Source of the DNA: Enterobacter asburiae
Lineage (GTDB): Bacteria > Pseudomonadota > Gammaproteobacteria > Enterobacterales > Enterobacteriaceae
Length of the DNA: 64,000 bases
Direction: 5' to 3'
Assembly (NCBI RefSeq): GCF_021440515.1
Contig: NZ_JAKCMV010000008.1
Coordinates: 26,526-90,525 of the forward strand
Shown here: positions 44,092 through 54,302 of the stretch, piece after piece
Layout: the number at the start of each line of letters is the position of its first letter
How positions within the stretch are numbered: position 1 is the first letter of the stretch
The notes under the pieces: model-generated
The model's database searches: none
What the model was told of the DNA's origin: nothing
What the model saw: the letters and a program-made list of their open reading frames with translations, nothing else
Position numbers and translations under genes: made by a program

Positions 44092-44450
44092 TGGCCGGAC
44101 TTAACCTGAATAAAAAGCTGTGGCGTATCCCACAGCAGGGCATGGTGCGCGGCGTGTGCGCTGGCCTGGCCCACTATCTGGACGTGCCGGTTAAGCTGGT
44201 GCGCGTGGTGACGGTGCTGTCGATTTTCTTCGGTCTGGCCTTTTTCACCCTGGTGGCCTATATCGTTCTCTCCTTCGTGCTCGACCCGATGCCGGAAGGG
44301 GAACTGGCGGCGGAAAACGCGCCGACCTCCGGAGATTTGCTCAACGCCGTCGATGCGCAACTGGCGGCGGGTGAAAAGCGCCTCCGTGAGATGGAGCGCT
44401 ATGTCACCTCCGACACCTTTACGTTACGCAGCCGTTTTCGTCAGCTATAA
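44091..44450 (+). CDS. pspC: Phage shock protein C
   Basis: PspC (119 residues) is an inner-membrane sensor. Its PspC domain ([20 protein letters not shown]) precedes a long hydrophobic segment (about 45-68) and a C-terminal part ending in a leucine-zipper-like region. It acts with PspB upstream of PspA. One base overlaps pspB; pspD follows after eleven. Confidence 0.96.
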   Translation: MAGLNLNKKLWRIPQQGMVRGVCAGLAHYLDVPVKLVRVVTVLSIFFGLAFFTLVAYIVLSFVLDPMPEGELAAENAPTSGDLLNAVDAQLAAGEKRLREMERYVTSDTFTLRSRFRQL

Positions 44451-44461
44451 GAGGAACGCGA

Positions 44462-44680
44462 ATGAATCACTCCTGGCAGCAGGCGGGTCAAAAGGTTAAG
44501 CCTGGCCTGAAAATCGCAGGGAAGCTGGTATTGCTTACCGCTCTACGCTATGGCCCGGCAGGGGTTGCCGGCTGGGCGGTGAAATCCGTTGCCCGCAAGC
44601 CTGTGAGAATGCTGCTGGCGGTGGCGCTGGAACCGATGCTCAGAAAACTGGCGGGACGCCTTTCGGGCAAACTGAAATAG
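44462..44680 (+). CDS. pspD: Phage shock protein D
   Basis: PspD is a 72-residue peripheral inner-membrane protein of unclear function, dispensable for known Psp responses. It is basic, with a weakly hydrophobic middle ([19 protein letters not shown]). It is the last gene of the pspABCD unit and is followed immediately by a terminator. Confidence 0.9.
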   Translation: MNHSWQQAGQKVKPGLKIAGKLVLLTALRYGPAGVAGWAVKSVARKPVRMLLAVALEPMLRKLAGRLSGKLK

Positions 44681-44687
44681 CCTTTCG

Positions 44688-44714
44688 ACGACACGCCCGC
44701 GCGCGTGTCGTTTT
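44688..44714 (+). terminator. pspABCD terminator
   Basis: ACGACACGC and GCGTGTCGT form a 9-bp stem with a 6-base loop, followed by TTTT, eight bases after pspD. Confidence 0.85.
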
Positions 44715-44794
44715 GCTTTCCGCTTTTATTCCTTTCATATTGTCCCCATGTATATTTCTAAGAACTAAAACGCCTTCAGGCAAAAAGGACGGCG

Positions 44795-46192
44795 ATGAAG
44801 CGACTCAAAAACGAACTCAATTCTCTGGTCAACCGCGGCGTTGACCGCCATTTGCGCCTTGCGGTGACCGGCCTTAGCCGCAGCGGCAAGACGGCCTTTA
44901 TCACGGCGATGGTCAATCAGCTATTAAATTTGCATTCCGGCGCGCGCCTGCCGCTGCTGAGCGCGGTGCGGGAAGAACGTCTGCTGGGCGTGAAGCGCGT
45001 TCCCCAGCGGGACTTTGGCATTCCGCGTTTTACCTATGACGAGGGGCTGGCGCAGCTGTACGGCACGCCTCCCGCCTGGCCGACGCCGACGCGCGGCGTG
45101 AGCGAGATCCGCCTTGCGCTGCGCTTTCGGTCTAACGATTCCCTGATGCGCCACTTCAAGGACACCTCGACGCTCTATCTTGAAATCGTCGATTACCCCG
45201 GCGAGTGGCTGCTCGATTTACCGATGCTGGCGCAGGATTACCTGAGCTGGTCGCGGCAGATGACCGGGCTGCTACAGGGGCAGCGGGCGGAGTGGTCGGC
45301 AAAATGGCGACAGCTCTGCGAGGGGTTAGATCCGCTTGCCCCTGCCGATGAAAACCGTCTGGCGCTCATTGCCGAAGCCTGGACCGATTACCTGCATCAG
45401 TGTAAGCGGGAAGGGCTGCACTTTATTCAGCCGGGGCGTTTTGTCTTGCCGGGCGATCTGGCGGGCGCGCCCGCGCTCCAGTTCTTCCCGTGGCCTGACG
45501 TGGACGCCGGCGGGGAATCTAAGCTGGCACAGGCCGATAAGCACACCAATGCGGGCATGCTGCGCGAGCGCTACAGCTACTACTGCGAGAAGGTGGTGAA
45601 GGGCTTTTATAAAAACCACTTTTTGCGTTTTGACCGCCAGATCGTGCTGGTGGATTGCCTTCAGCCACTCAACAGCGGGCCGCAGGCGTTCAACGATATG
45701 CGCCTTGCCCTAACCCAGCTGATGCAAAGCTTCCACTACGGGCAGCGCACGCTGTTTCGTCGTCTGTTCGCCCCGGTGATCGACAAGCTGCTGTTTGCCG
45801 CCACCAAAGCCGACCACGTAACGCTCGATCAGCACGCCAACATGGTGTCGCTGTTGCAGCAGCTGGTGCAGGACGCGTGGCAGAACGCGGCGTTCGAGGG
45901 CATCAGCATGGACTGCCTGGGGCTGGCCTCGGTGCAGGCGACCCAGAGCGGCCTGATTGAGGTGAACGGGGAGAAGATCCCGGCGCTGCGGGGCAACCGC
46001 CTGAGCGATGGCGAGCCGCTGACCGTCTATCCGGGCGAAGTGCCCGCCCGCCTTCCGGGTCAGGCCTTCTGGCAAAACCAGGGCTTCCAGTTTGAGGATT
46101 TCCGCCCGCAGGCGATGAACGTTGACCAGCCGCTGCCGCATATTCGCCTTGATGCGGCGCTGGAGTTTTTGATTGGAGATAAGTTGCGATGA
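44795..46192 (+). CDS. ycjX: YcjX, P-loop NTPase family protein
   Basis: YcjX (465 residues) is a conserved putative nucleoside-triphosphatase with the P-loop [10 protein letters not shown] near residue 26. In E. coli it belongs to the extended PspF/sigma-54 and stress-induced regulon, and has been described as GTPase-like; its client is unknown. AAGGAC precedes the ATG. It overlaps ycjF by four bases. No obvious sigma-54 promoter was recognised in the 80-base gap after the psp terminator. Confidence 0.93.
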   Translation: MKRLKNELNSLVNRGVDRHLRLAVTGLSRSGKTAFITAMVNQLLNLHSGARLPLLSAVREERLLGVKRVPQRDFGIPRFTYDEGLAQLYGTPPAWPTPTRGVSEIRLALRFRSNDSLMRHFKDTSTLYLEIVDYPGEWLLDLPMLAQDYLSWSRQMTGLLQGQRAEWSAKWRQLCEGLDPLAPADENRLALIAEAWTDYLHQCKREGLHFIQPGRFVLPGDLAGAPALQFFPWPDVDAGGESKLAQADKHTNAGMLRERYSYYCEKVVKGFYKNHFLRFDRQIVLVDCLQPLNSGPQAFNDMRLALTQLMQSFHYGQRTLFRRLFAPVIDKLLFAATKADHVTLDQHANMVSLLQQLVQDAWQNAAFEGISMDCLGLASVQATQSGLIEVNGEKIPALRGNRLSDGEPLTVYPGEVPARLPGQAFWQNQGFQFEDFRPQAMNVDQPLPHIRLDAALEFLIGDKLR

Positions 46193-47235
46193 CGGAACCC
46201 TTAAAACCGCGCATTGATTTTACCGGCCAGCTTGAGCAGGAGCCGCGCGATGCGTTCAGGGCGGCACAGACCTTTAGCGGCCCGCAGGCGGATAACTTCG
46301 CCCCGGCGCTGGCGGATGAACCGCTGGTAGAAGAGGGGCAAGCCGAGGCGGTTGTTGAAGCGGCGCTGCGTCCGAAGCGCAGCCTGTGGCGCAGAATGGT
46401 GACCGCCGGGCTGGCGCTGTTTGGCATCAGCGTGGTCGGGCAGGGCGTGCAGTGGGGAATGAACGCCTGGCAAACCCAGGACTGGGTAGCGCTGGGCGGC
46501 TGTGCGGCGGGGGCGCTGATTATCGGCGCAGGCTTTGGCTCGCTGGCGACCGAATGGCGACGCCTCTGGCGCTTACGCCAGCGTGCCCACGAGCGCGACG
46601 AGGCGCGGGATTTGCTGCAAAGCCACGCCACCGGAAAAGGGCGCGCGTTTTGTGAAAAACTCGCCAGCCAGGCCGGGCTTGACCAGTCTCATCGGGCGCT
46701 CCAGCGCTGGTACGCGGCTATCCACGAAACCCAGAATGACCGGGAAGTGGTGGCGCTGTATGCCCATATGGTCCAGCCGGTGCTGGACGCTCAGGCGCGT
46801 CGGGAGATCAGCCGCTCCGCTGCGGAATCGACGCTGATGATTGCCGTCAGCCCGCTGGCGCTGGTGGACATGGCCTTTATCGCCTGGCGTAACCTGCGCC
46901 TGATCAACCGCATCGCTACCCTGTACGGCATCGAGCTGGGCTATTACAGCCGCCTGCGCCTGTTCCGCCTGGTGCTGCTGAACATCGCGTTTGCCGGTGC
47001 CAGCGAACTGGTGCGTGAGGTGGGGATGGATTGGATGTCGCAGGATCTGGCGGCGCGTCTTTCCGCGCGAGCCGCTCAGGGGCTGGGCGCAGGGCTGCTG
47101 ACCGCGAGACTGGGTATTAAGGCGATGGAGATTTGTCGACCTCTGCCGTGGATCGACGGCGACAAGCCGCGTCTGGGGGATTTCCGCCGCGAGCTGATAG
47201 GCCAGCTTAAGGACACGCTGAATAAAAAAGGCTAA
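46189..47235 (+). CDS. ycjF: YcjF, inner-membrane protein of the UPF0283 family
   Basis: YcjF (348 residues; about 353 in E. coli) is a membrane protein with two helices close together (about 65-85 and 97-120, around [12 protein letters not shown] and [11 protein letters not shown]) and a further hydrophobic region near 215. It is co-translated with ycjX through an ATGA overlap and is its likely partner. Function unknown, though the pair is linked to envelope stress. Confidence 0.93.
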   Translation: MTEPLKPRIDFTGQLEQEPRDAFRAAQTFSGPQADNFAPALADEPLVEEGQAEAVVEAALRPKRSLWRRMVTAGLALFGISVVGQGVQWGMNAWQTQDWVALGGCAAGALIIGAGFGSLATEWRRLWRLRQRAHERDEARDLLQSHATGKGRAFCEKLASQAGLDQSHRALQRWYAAIHETQNDREVVALYAHMVQPVLDAQARREISRSAAESTLMIAVSPLALVDMAFIAWRNLRLINRIATLYGIELGYYSRLRLFRLVLLNIAFAGASELVREVGMDWMSQDLAARLSARAAQGLGAGLLTARLGIKAMEICRPLPWIDGDKPRLGDFRRELIGQLKDTLNKKG

Positions 47236-47268
47236 ATTCCCGCCGTCCGCGTCCAATAAACCAACAGG

Positions 47269-47288
47269 CTGTCAATATTTGTTGACAG
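47269..47288. promoter_or_regulatory. TyrR box upstream of tyrR
   Basis: TGTCAA-N6-TTGACA fits the TyrR box consensus TGTAAA-N6-TTTACA with one matching change on each side, and is embedded in a 20-base palindrome CTGTCAA/TTGACAG. Position about 70 bases before the tyrR ATG implies autoregulation. Confidence 0.75.
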
Positions 47289-47355
47289 CCATCTTCCGGA
47301 TCCCCGCATTCTGACATATCATTTTCATGTTAATGGCTTGAACGGTGAATTTTCC

Positions 47356-48897
47356 ATGCGTCTGGAAGTCTTTTGTGAAGACCGACTCGGTCTGACCCGC
47401 GAGTTACTCGATCTGCTTGTTTTGCGTAGCATTGATTTACGTGGCATTGAGATCGATCCCGTCGGGCTAATTTACCTCAATTTTGCCGAAATTGAATTCA
47501 ACACATTCAGTAGTCTGATGGCTGAAATCCGCCGTATCGCTGGCGTTACGGATGTCAGAACCATCCCCTGGATGCCCTCCGAGCGCGAACACCTGGCGCT
47601 GAGCGCGCTGCTCGAATCGATGCCGGAGCCGTTCCTGTCTCTGGATCTGAAAAGTAAGATTGAACGCGTCAACCTGGCGAGCTGCCAGCTGTTTGCCCAG
47701 AGCCAGGAAAAGCTGCGCAACCATCAGGCGGCCCAGCTGATCCCCGGCTTCAACTTCCAGCGCTGGCTCGACAGCAACCCGCAAAACACCCACAGCGAGC
47801 ATGTCGTTATTAACGGGCAGAACTTCCTGATGGAAATTACCCCGGTCCATCTGAAAGGGGAAAACGACGTCCGGGTGCTGACCGGGGCGGTCGTCATGCT
47901 GCGCTCAACCGTGCGCATGGGCCGTCAGCTGCAAAACCTCTCCAGCCAGGACGTCGGGGCGTTTAGCCAGATTATCGCCGTCAGCCCGAAAATGCGTCAC
48001 GTGGTCGATCAGGCGCGCAAGCTGGCGAACTTAACCGCGCCGCTGCTTATTACGGGCGATACCGGCACCGGGAAAGATCTGCTGGCCCACGCCGTCCACC
48101 TTGCCGGCCCGCGTGCGGCGAAGCCTTATCTGGCGCTGAACTGCGCCTCTATTCCGGAAGATGCGGTCGAAAGCGAGCTGTTTGGCCACGCGCCGGAAGG
48201 GAAAAAGGGCTTTTTCGAGCAGGCGAACGGCGGCTCGGTGCTGCTGGACGAAATCGGCGAAATGTCGCCACGGATGCAGGCGAAGCTGCTGCGTTTCCTG
48301 AACGACGGGACCTTCCGCCGGGTCGGGGAAGATCATGAAGTGCACGTGGACGTGCGCGTGATCTGCGCCACCCAGAAGAACCTGGTGGAGCTGGTGCAGA
48401 AGGGCGTGTTCCGTGAAGATCTCTATTATCGCCTCAACGTGCTGACCCTCAATATTCCGCCGCTGCGCGACTGTCCGCAGGACATCATGCCGCTGACCGA
48501 GCTGTTCGTGGCGCGCTTTGCCGACGAGCAGGGCGTTCCGCGTCCGAAACTGTCCGCCGATCTGGGCACCATGTTGACCCGCTACGGCTGGCCGGGGAAT
48601 ATTCGCCAGCTGAAAAATGCCGTTTACCGCGCCCTGACGCAGCTTGAAGGTTATGAGCTTCGCCCGCAGGATATCCTGTTGCCGGATTACGATGCCGGAA
48701 CGGTGTCGGTCGGGGAAGAGGCGATGGAAGGATCGCTTGATGACATTACCAGCCGCTTCGAACGGTCGGTGCTGACGCAGCTTTATCGCAGCTATCCGAG
48801 CACCCGCAAGCTGGCTAAACGTCTGGGCGTGTCGCATACGGCGATTGCCAACAAGCTGCGCGAATACGGCCTGAATCAGAAGAAGGGCGAGGAGTAA
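47356..48897 (+). CDS. tyrR: Aromatic amino-acid regulator TyrR
   Basis: TyrR represses or activates genes for aromatic amino-acid synthesis and transport in response to tyrosine, phenylalanine or tryptophan. From 47356 it has 513 residues as in E. coli: N-terminal ACT domain (1 to about 75), PAS domain (about 78-190), AAA+ domain with Walker A GDTGTGKD, and C-terminal helix-turn-helix (TRKLAKRLGVSHTAIANKLREYG). The sigma-54 GAFTGA loop is replaced by GHAPEGKKG, as expected for a sigma-70-acting regulator. Confidence 0.97.
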   Translation: MRLEVFCEDRLGLTRELLDLLVLRSIDLRGIEIDPVGLIYLNFAEIEFNTFSSLMAEIRRIAGVTDVRTIPWMPSEREHLALSALLESMPEPFLSLDLKSKIERVNLASCQLFAQSQEKLRNHQAAQLIPGFNFQRWLDSNPQNTHSEHVVINGQNFLMEITPVHLKGENDVRVLTGAVVMLRSTVRMGRQLQNLSSQDVGAFSQIIAVSPKMRHVVDQARKLANLTAPLLITGDTGTGKDLLAHAVHLAGPRAAKPYLALNCASIPEDAVESELFGHAPEGKKGFFEQANGGSVLLDEIGEMSPRMQAKLLRFLNDGTFRRVGEDHEVHVDVRVICATQKNLVELVQKGVFREDLYYRLNVLTLNIPPLRDCPQDIMPLTELFVARFADEQGVPRPKLSADLGTMLTRYGWPGNIRQLKNAVYRALTQLEGYELRPQDILLPDYDAGTVSVGEEAMEGSLDDITSRFERSVLTQLYRSYPSTRKLAKRLGVSHTAIANKLREYGLNQKKGEE

Positions 48898-48917
48898 TTC
48901 CTTCCCGGCAGAAAAAC

Positions 48918-48944
48918 AAAACCCCGCTCGCTGGCGGGGTTTTC
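48918..48944. terminator. Bidirectional terminator between tyrR and tpx
   Basis: AACCCCGC and GCGGGGTT form an 8-bp stem with a 6-base loop. TTTT follows on the plus strand and TTTTGTTTTT on the minus, serving both convergent genes. Confidence 0.9.
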
Positions 48945-49001
48945 ATATAAACAGAAACAAATCCTTTTATTTCATTGCCTTGCTAAGCGTTAAAAGCCCG
49001 G

Positions 49002-49508
49002 TTACGCTTTCAGTACGTCAAGTGCAGCCGTGTAGTCTGGCTCGGTGGTGATTTCGTTAACCAGTTCGCTGAAAACAACGTTGTCGTTTTCATCAAGTAC
49101 CAGCACCGCGCGAGCGGCCAGGCCTTTCAGCGCGCCTTCCGCGATGCCTACGCCGTATTTCTCAAGGAAATCCGGGTTACGCAGCGTGGAAAGGGTAATA
49201 ACGTTGCTCAGCCCTTCTGCGCCGCAGAAACGAGACTGGGCGAACGGCAGGTCGGCAGAAATGCACAGCACAACGGTGTTGTCCATCTCAGTGGCCAGCT
49301 GGTTGAATTTACGCACGGACGCGGCACATACGCCGGTATCGATGCTTGGGAAAATGTTCAGTACTTTACGTTTGCCAGCAAACTGGCCCAGCGTGACGTC
49401 AGACAGATCTTTAGCCACCAGAGTGAACGCCTGCGCTTTGCTACCTGCCTGCGGAATTGAACCTGCAACAGCAACCGGGTTGCCCTGGAAATGAACGAGT
49501 TGTGACAT
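49002..49508 (-). CDS. tpx: Thiol peroxidase
   Basis: Tpx is a periplasm-facing or soluble 2-Cys peroxiredoxin that reduces hydrogen and alkyl peroxides using thioredoxin. The 168-residue protein keeps the peroxidatic Cys61 ([12 protein letters not shown]) and resolving Cys95 (FCGAEG). Length equals E. coli. It stands alone, divergent from ycjG, and uses the shared terminator with tyrR. Confidence 0.97.
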   Translation of the reverse strand: MSQLVHFQGNPVAVAGSIPQAGSKAQAFTLVAKDLSDVTLGQFAGKRKVLNIFPSIDTGVCAASVRKFNQLATEMDNTVVLCISADLPFAQSRFCGAEGLSNVITLSTLRNPDFLEKYGVGIAEGALKGLAARAVLVLDENDNVVFSELVNEITTEPDYTAALDVLKA

Positions 49509-49616
49509 AGATATCTTCCTGTTTACATATAGTTAACGTCGGGGCTAGTGTATGCCAACAGCGGATAACACGGCAAACCAATTTTATTCCCTCACCGGGC
49601 CGCAAGGAGTACGTCA

Positions 49617-50582
49617 ATGAGAAGCGTGAAAGTCTACGAAGAAGCCTGGCCGCTGCATTCCCCGTTCGTTATCTCTCGCGGCAGCCGCAGTGAAGCCTGC
49701 GTGGTGGTGGTCGAGATCGAAGAGGACGGGGTGAAGGGAACCGGCGAATGCACGCCGTATCCGCGCTACGGGGAGAGCCTCGCCTCGGTGATGGCGCAGG
49801 TGATGACCCTCATACCCGCGTTACAGCAGGGGCTGACCCGCGACGCGCTACAGCAGCGCTTAGCCCCGGGCGCTGCGCGTAACGCTATTGACTGCGCGCT
49901 CTGGAGCCTGGAGTCTGCGAAACAGCAGCGCGCGCTGCCCGCGCTTCTGAATGTCTCGCTGCCGCAAATGGTGGTGACCGCGCAAACGGTAGTGATTGGC
50001 GAGCCGGAACAGATGGCCGCCAGCGCGAAGGCGCTTTATGACGCGGGAGCGACGTTGTTAAAAGTGAAGCTTGACGATCGCCTGATCAGCGAGCGCATGG
50101 TTGCTATTCGCTCGGCGGTGCCTGACGCCACGCTGATTGTCGACGCTAACGAATCCTGGCACAGCGAAGGGCTGGCGGCGCGCTGCCAGCTGCTGGCCGA
50201 TCTGGACGTGGCGATGCTGGAACAGCCGCTTCCGGCCAAAGACGATGCCGCGCTGACCAACTTTATCCACCCCCTGCCGATTTGCGCCGACGAAAGCTGC
50301 CACACCCGCGAGAGCCTTGCCGGGTTAAAGGGGCGCTATGAGATGGTGAATATCAAGCTGGATAAAACGGGCGGCCTCACGGAGGCGCTGGCGCTGGCGC
50401 ACGAGGCAAAAGCGCAGGGGTTTGCGCTGATGCTCGGCTGTATGCTGTGTACGTCGCGGGCGATTAACGCCGCGCTACCGCTGGTCAACGAGGTCAGTTT
50501 TGCCGATCTGGACGGGCCGACGTGGCTGGAGGTGGATGTATCGCCAGCCCTGCATTTCACGACCGGCACGCTTCATCTCTGA
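49617..50582 (+). CDS. ycjG: L-Ala-D/L-Glu epimerase
   Basis: This enolase-superfamily enzyme (321 residues) converts L-Ala-D-Glu from murein tripeptide to L-Ala-L-Glu. The muconate-lactonising-enzyme layout is clear: KVK near Lys149/Lys151, metal ligands Asp176 (VDANES), Glu202 (MLEQPL) and Asp225 (CADES), and Lys247 in NIKLDK. AAGGAG precedes the start. It converges with mpaA, the ends overlapping by ten bases; both act on the same peptide. Confidence 0.95.
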   Translation: MRSVKVYEEAWPLHSPFVISRGSRSEACVVVVEIEEDGVKGTGECTPYPRYGESLASVMAQVMTLIPALQQGLTRDALQQRLAPGAARNAIDCALWSLESAKQQRALPALLNVSLPQMVVTAQTVVIGEPEQMAASAKALYDAGATLLKVKLDDRLISERMVAIRSAVPDATLIVDANESWHSEGLAARCQLLADLDVAMLEQPLPAKDDAALTNFIHPLPICADESCHTRESLAGLKGRYEMVNIKLDKTGGLTEALALAHEAKAQGFALMLGCMLCTSRAINAALPLVNEVSFADLDGPTWLEVDVSPALHFTTGTLHL

Positions 50583-51286
50583 GGCTGCCAGCGCAGCAGC
50601 CCGACCATCGCCTTGAGGTATTTCTCACTCGCCTCGTCGGACGAGACGGGCGGGAACTCGGCGGTGATGCAGTGTAATCCTAAATCGGCGCACCAGCTTC
50701 CGAAGGAGCCGGGGGTTTCGTAGCCCACGCTGGTGACCAGCGGCAGGGCAAATTCATCCGCCAGCCACTGGCCGAGCGCGGTGTGGCGCGGATCTTCAAT
50801 GCACGCCAGCGGATCGTGGAAAGACACCACCCACGCCGGATGCAGGCGGTGGATCAGGTGACACAGCGCCTGGGTTTCAGGCTCTGAGCCTGGCTTATCG
50901 CCGGTCAGCAGCACCACGTCACGCTCCTGCGCCGAGCTGTTCCAGCGATACACCGTTTCCCCGGCGCGCCAGTTTGCCGCCGGGAAATTGCGGTTCAGAT
51001 CGATTCCCCGCGCGTTTGCCCGCAGCCCCAGCTGACACCCGTCCGGGTTCACGGTCAGGATCACGTGATGCTTCCGCAGCTCCGGCGCAAGCGTGCGCAG
51101 CGCGCAGGAGAGGGTGACGATTGACGAGTTTTCATCCCCGTGGGTGCCCGCAATAATCAAACCGCTGTTGCGATCGGCTTCAGGCGCCGGAAACCAGATC
51201 AGCGGCGCGCCCAGAAACGAGCGGCCATAGTGTTCGGTCCCGGGCGGAAACGCGCCACGTTCCGTTCTTGGTCGGGTGAGTGACAT
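50573..51286 (-). CDS. mpaA: Murein tripeptide amidase A
   Basis: MpaA is a cytoplasmic zinc carboxypeptidase-like enzyme that removes meso-diaminopimelate from the murein tripeptide, yielding L-Ala-D-Glu for YcjG. The M14 metal ligands His49 and Glu52 are in GTHGDENSS, and a later zinc His lies in WVVSFHDP. I choose the start at 51286 (237 residues; AGGA upstream); 20 further codons upstream are open but not conserved. The E. coli protein is about five residues longer at the C-terminus. Confidence 0.94.
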   Translation of the reverse strand: MSLTRPRTERGAFPPGTEHYGRSFLGAPLIWFPAPEADRNSGLIIAGTHGDENSSIVTLSCALRTLAPELRKHHVILTVNPDGCQLGLRANARGIDLNRNFPAANWRAGETVYRWNSSAQERDVVLLTGDKPGSEPETQALCHLIHRLHPAWVVSFHDPLACIEDPRHTALGQWLADEFALPLVTSVGYETPGSFGSWCADLGLHCITAEFPPVSSDEASEKYLKAMVGLLRWQPQR

Positions 51287-51469
51287 AGGAAATCCTGATG
51301 AAGTAGAGTTTACTGGCAGTGTTGTGCAAAACTCGCGGTTAATCAAATAGTTTCCATGTACCGGGAAAATTGCCGGATATCAACTTTCCGATGCAAGACA
51401 TTTGCATTTCTTCGTGTCGAAACAAATAATTACGCATCTGTCTGTTACCTGACCTCTTAAGGGGATCTC

Positions 51470-53086
51470 ATGAAGCATCCTGTTTCGCTGCTCTGTTCTG
51501 CGCTTTGGCTGTGCGGACTCTCTTCACTCTCTTATGCCGCCGATATCCCAAAGGGGACGGTTCTGGCGCAAAAGCAGGAACTGGTTCGCCATATTAAAGA
51601 CGAACCCGCTTCGCTCGATCCGGCCAAAGCCGTGGGATTACCGGAGATTCAGGTGATCCGCGATCTGTTTGAAGGGCTGGTAAATCAGAATGAGAAGGGC
51701 GAGCTGACCCCCGGTGTCGCTACCCGCTGGCAAAGTAACGATAACCGCGTCTGGACGTTTACCCTGCGCGATAACGCAAAGTGGTCTGACGGCACGCCGG
51801 TAACGGCACAGGATTTCGTCTACAGCTGGCAGCGCCTGATCGATCCAAAAACCACCTCGCCGTTTGCCTGGTTTGCCGCGCTGGCGGGGATCGGCAACGC
51901 GCAGGCGATTATCGACGGTAAAGCCGCGCCGGACACGCTCGGCGTGACCGCCGTGGATGCGAAAACCCTGCGCGTTCAGCTTGATAAACCGCTGCCGTGG
52001 TTTGCCAACCTGACGGCGAGCTTTGCGTTTTATCCGGTGCAGAAAGCGAACGTTGAAAGCGGTAAGGAGTGGACCCGTCAGGGGGTGCTGGTGGGCAACG
52101 GGGCGTACGTGCTGAAAGACCGCGTGGTCAACGAAAAGCTGGTGGTCGAGCCGAACGTCAATTACTGGGATAACGCCAACACGGTGCTGAAAAAAGTCAC
52201 CTTCGTGCCGATTAACCAGGAGTCCAATGCGACTAAACGCTATCTGGCCGGGGACATTGATATCACCGAATCTTTCCCGAAAAACATGTACCAGAAGCTG
52301 AAGAAGGACATTCCAGGGCAGGTCTACACGCCGCCTCAGCTCGGTACCTATTATTACGCGTTTAATACGCAGAAGGGGCCAACCGCCGATTCACGCGTGC
52401 GTCTGGCGCTGAGCATGACCATCGATCGCCGCATCATGGCGGATAAAGTGTTAGGGACGGGCGAGAAACCGGCGTGGCACTTTACGCCTGACGTGACGGC
52501 GGGCTTTACGCCGGAAGCGTCCGTGTTTGAGCAAATGTCCCAGCAGGAGCTGAACGCTCAGGCGAAGATGCTGCTCCAGGCGGCAGGCTACGGTCCACAG
52601 CGTCCGCTGAAGCTGACCCTGCTGTATAACACCTCTGAAAACCACCAGAAGATCGCCATTGCGGTGGCTTCTATGTGGAAGAAAAATCTGGGCGTGGACG
52701 TCAAGCTGCAAAACCAGGAGTGGAAAACCTATATCGACAGCCGCAATACCGGGAATTTCGACGTGATCCGCGCCTCCTGGGTGGGGGACTACAACGAGCC
52801 GTCGACCTTCCTGTCGCTGCTGACCTCGACCCACAGCGGCAACATTTCGCGCTTCAACGATCCGGCCTATGACAAGATCATCAATCAGGCCTCAACGGAA
52901 ACCACCGCAAAGGCGCGTAACGACGATTACAACAAAGCCGAGAAGATCCTCGCTGAAAAAGCGCCTATCGCGCCGATTTATCAGTACACCAACGGGCGTC
53001 TGATCAAGCCGTGGGTGAAGGGCTACCCGATCAATAACCCGGAAGACGTGGCCTATAGCCGCACGATGTATATTGAGAAGCACTGA
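51470..53086 (+). CDS. mppA: Murein tripeptide-binding protein MppA
   Basis: MppA is the periplasmic binding protein that delivers murein tripeptide to the Opp permease for recycling. It has 538 residues (E. coli 537) with a signal peptide (about 1-23, ending YAAD) and the family-5 solute-binding layout (LVRHIKDEPASLDPAKAVGLP). With ycjG and mpaA it forms a small murein-peptide recycling cluster. It converges with the LacI-type regulator, 29 bases away, with no strong terminator between them. Confidence 0.95.
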   Translation: MKHPVSLLCSALWLCGLSSLSYAADIPKGTVLAQKQELVRHIKDEPASLDPAKAVGLPEIQVIRDLFEGLVNQNEKGELTPGVATRWQSNDNRVWTFTLRDNAKWSDGTPVTAQDFVYSWQRLIDPKTTSPFAWFAALAGIGNAQAIIDGKAAPDTLGVTAVDAKTLRVQLDKPLPWFANLTASFAFYPVQKANVESGKEWTRQGVLVGNGAYVLKDRVVNEKLVVEPNVNYWDNANTVLKKVTFVPINQESNATKRYLAGDIDITESFPKNMYQKLKKDIPGQVYTPPQLGTYYYAFNTQKGPTADSRVRLALSMTIDRRIMADKVLGTGEKPAWHFTPDVTAGFTPEASVFEQMSQQELNAQAKMLLQAAGYGPQRPLKLTLLYNTSENHQKIAIAVASMWKKNLGVDVKLQNQEWKTYIDSRNTGNFDVIRASWVGDYNEPSTFLSLLTSTHSGNISRFNDPAYDKIINQASTETTAKARNDDYNKAEKILAEKAPIAPIYQYTNGRLIKPWVKGYPINNPEDVAYSRTMYIEKH

Positions 53087-53115
53087 TGCGTCAACGCGAC
53101 GCGGATAAGCTGAGG

Positions 53116-54168
53116 TCAACGCTTTCTGGTGCTTGCCCGCACCTGTAACGCTGACGGCAATTCAATGGATTTGTCCGTTGAATTGCCCGTCAGAAGATCG
53201 AGCAAGGTTTGTCCTGCAAGCGTTCCGGTTTCACTCCACGGGAACTCGACGGCGGTCAGCGCCGGCGAGCAAACCGCCGCAAGGGTCCCCCCGCTTAAGC
53301 TTGCTAATGCCAGAGTGTCAGGCACTTTCAGCCCCTCGCCGTGACAGGCCATAATGCAGCCGCAGGCAATTTCATCAGATGTACACACCAGCGCATCCAG
53401 CTCAGGCCAGGTGATACGAATATCCCCCAGCAGGTTCAAACCCGTGGTAATGCCGGCGGGCAGGTGAGAGGTCACCACGCGATGGGGAGAGTGGTTAACG
53501 GAGAGCATGGCGCTGTTCCAGCCGCTCAGCACCTGGCGAAACATAATGTTATTGGAGGCGGTGCAGAGCAGGCCGATATTTTTATATCCGGACTGCGCAA
53601 GCAGGGTGACCAGCTTTTTGATGGCCGCAGCGTAGTCAACGCCGATGCTGATCCAGCTGGCATCGCGATTGATCGCGCCGATCTCCACCACCGGCACCCC
53701 GGTGTTGATTAACATCTGCGAACAGCTGCTGATGTTATCGATATTGAACTGAACGATGGCCGCCGGGTTGTAGGCGAGCATTTGCGCAAAGGCTTTTTCC
53801 TCACTTTGTCCCCCCTGGCCGGACTCAATAAACATCATGCTGTAGCCCTGGGTCGCCAGCACGGTTTGCAGCGTTTCGGAAACCGCAATAAAGCCCGGGG
53901 AGGAGAAAGAGGGCACCACACCCATGACCAGGCTGGAGTCGGCAGAGGCAAGGTTGCGGGCCTGCAAGTTTGGTACATAGCCCAGCTCGCTCACCGCGGC
54001 TTCGATGCGGGTGCGCAGTTCGGGATTCACTTTTTCAGGCATACGTAACGCGCGGGAGACCGTCATGGTGCTAACGCCGACCAGTTTTGCCACTTCGGCA
54101 AGCGTTATTTTACCCGTGTTTTTCCTGCGTTTTTCTCTCGCACTCTCGTCCGCATGTAACGTCTGCAC
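53116..54168 (-). CDS. LacI/GntR-type repressor of the PTS locus
   Basis: A 350-residue LacI-family regulator. The N-terminal helix-turn-helix and hinge (LAEVAKLVGVSTMTVSRALRMPE at about 22-45, strongly GntR-like) precede a periplasmic-binding-protein-like effector domain. The start is GTG at 54168 with a near-perfect AGGAGG six bases upstream. It diverges from the PTS genes, and two GntR-like palindromes lie in the 222-base gap, one in its own promoter region. The likely inducer is the sugar or sugar phosphate handled by the locus. I do not recognise a named orthologue. Confidence 0.88.
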   Translation of the reverse strand: MQTLHADESAREKRRKNTGKITLAEVAKLVGVSTMTVSRALRMPEKVNPELRTRIEAAVSELGYVPNLQARNLASADSSLVMGVVPSFSSPGFIAVSETLQTVLATQGYSMMFIESGQGGQSEEKAFAQMLAYNPAAIVQFNIDNISSCSQMLINTGVPVVEIGAINRDASWISIGVDYAAAIKKLVTLLAQSGYKNIGLLCTASNNIMFRQVLSGWNSAMLSVNHSPHRVVTSHLPAGITTGLNLLGDIRITWPELDALVCTSDEIACGCIMACHGEGLKVPDTLALASLSGGTLAAVCSPALTAVEFPWSETGTLAGQTLLDLLTGNSTDKSIELPSALQVRASTRKR

Positions 54169-54267
54169 TGATATCCTCCTTCAGCCTGTCTGGGCAACCA
54201 TTGTAAATGATGTTTCGCATTTTGCGCATTGCCCAACTGCAAAGTAATCATCAGTATGGTAAATAAA

Positions 54268-54279
54268 GTTAGCGGTAAC
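54268..54279. promoter_or_regulatory. Candidate operator O1 of the PTS locus
   Basis: GTTAGCGGTAAC is a near-palindrome (one mismatched central pair) of the LacI/GntR type. It lies just downstream of a minus-strand TATAAT (54292-54297), so binding would block regulator transcription. Confidence 0.6.
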
Positions 54280-54302
54280 AAGAATTTTAACATTATAGCT
54301 AT

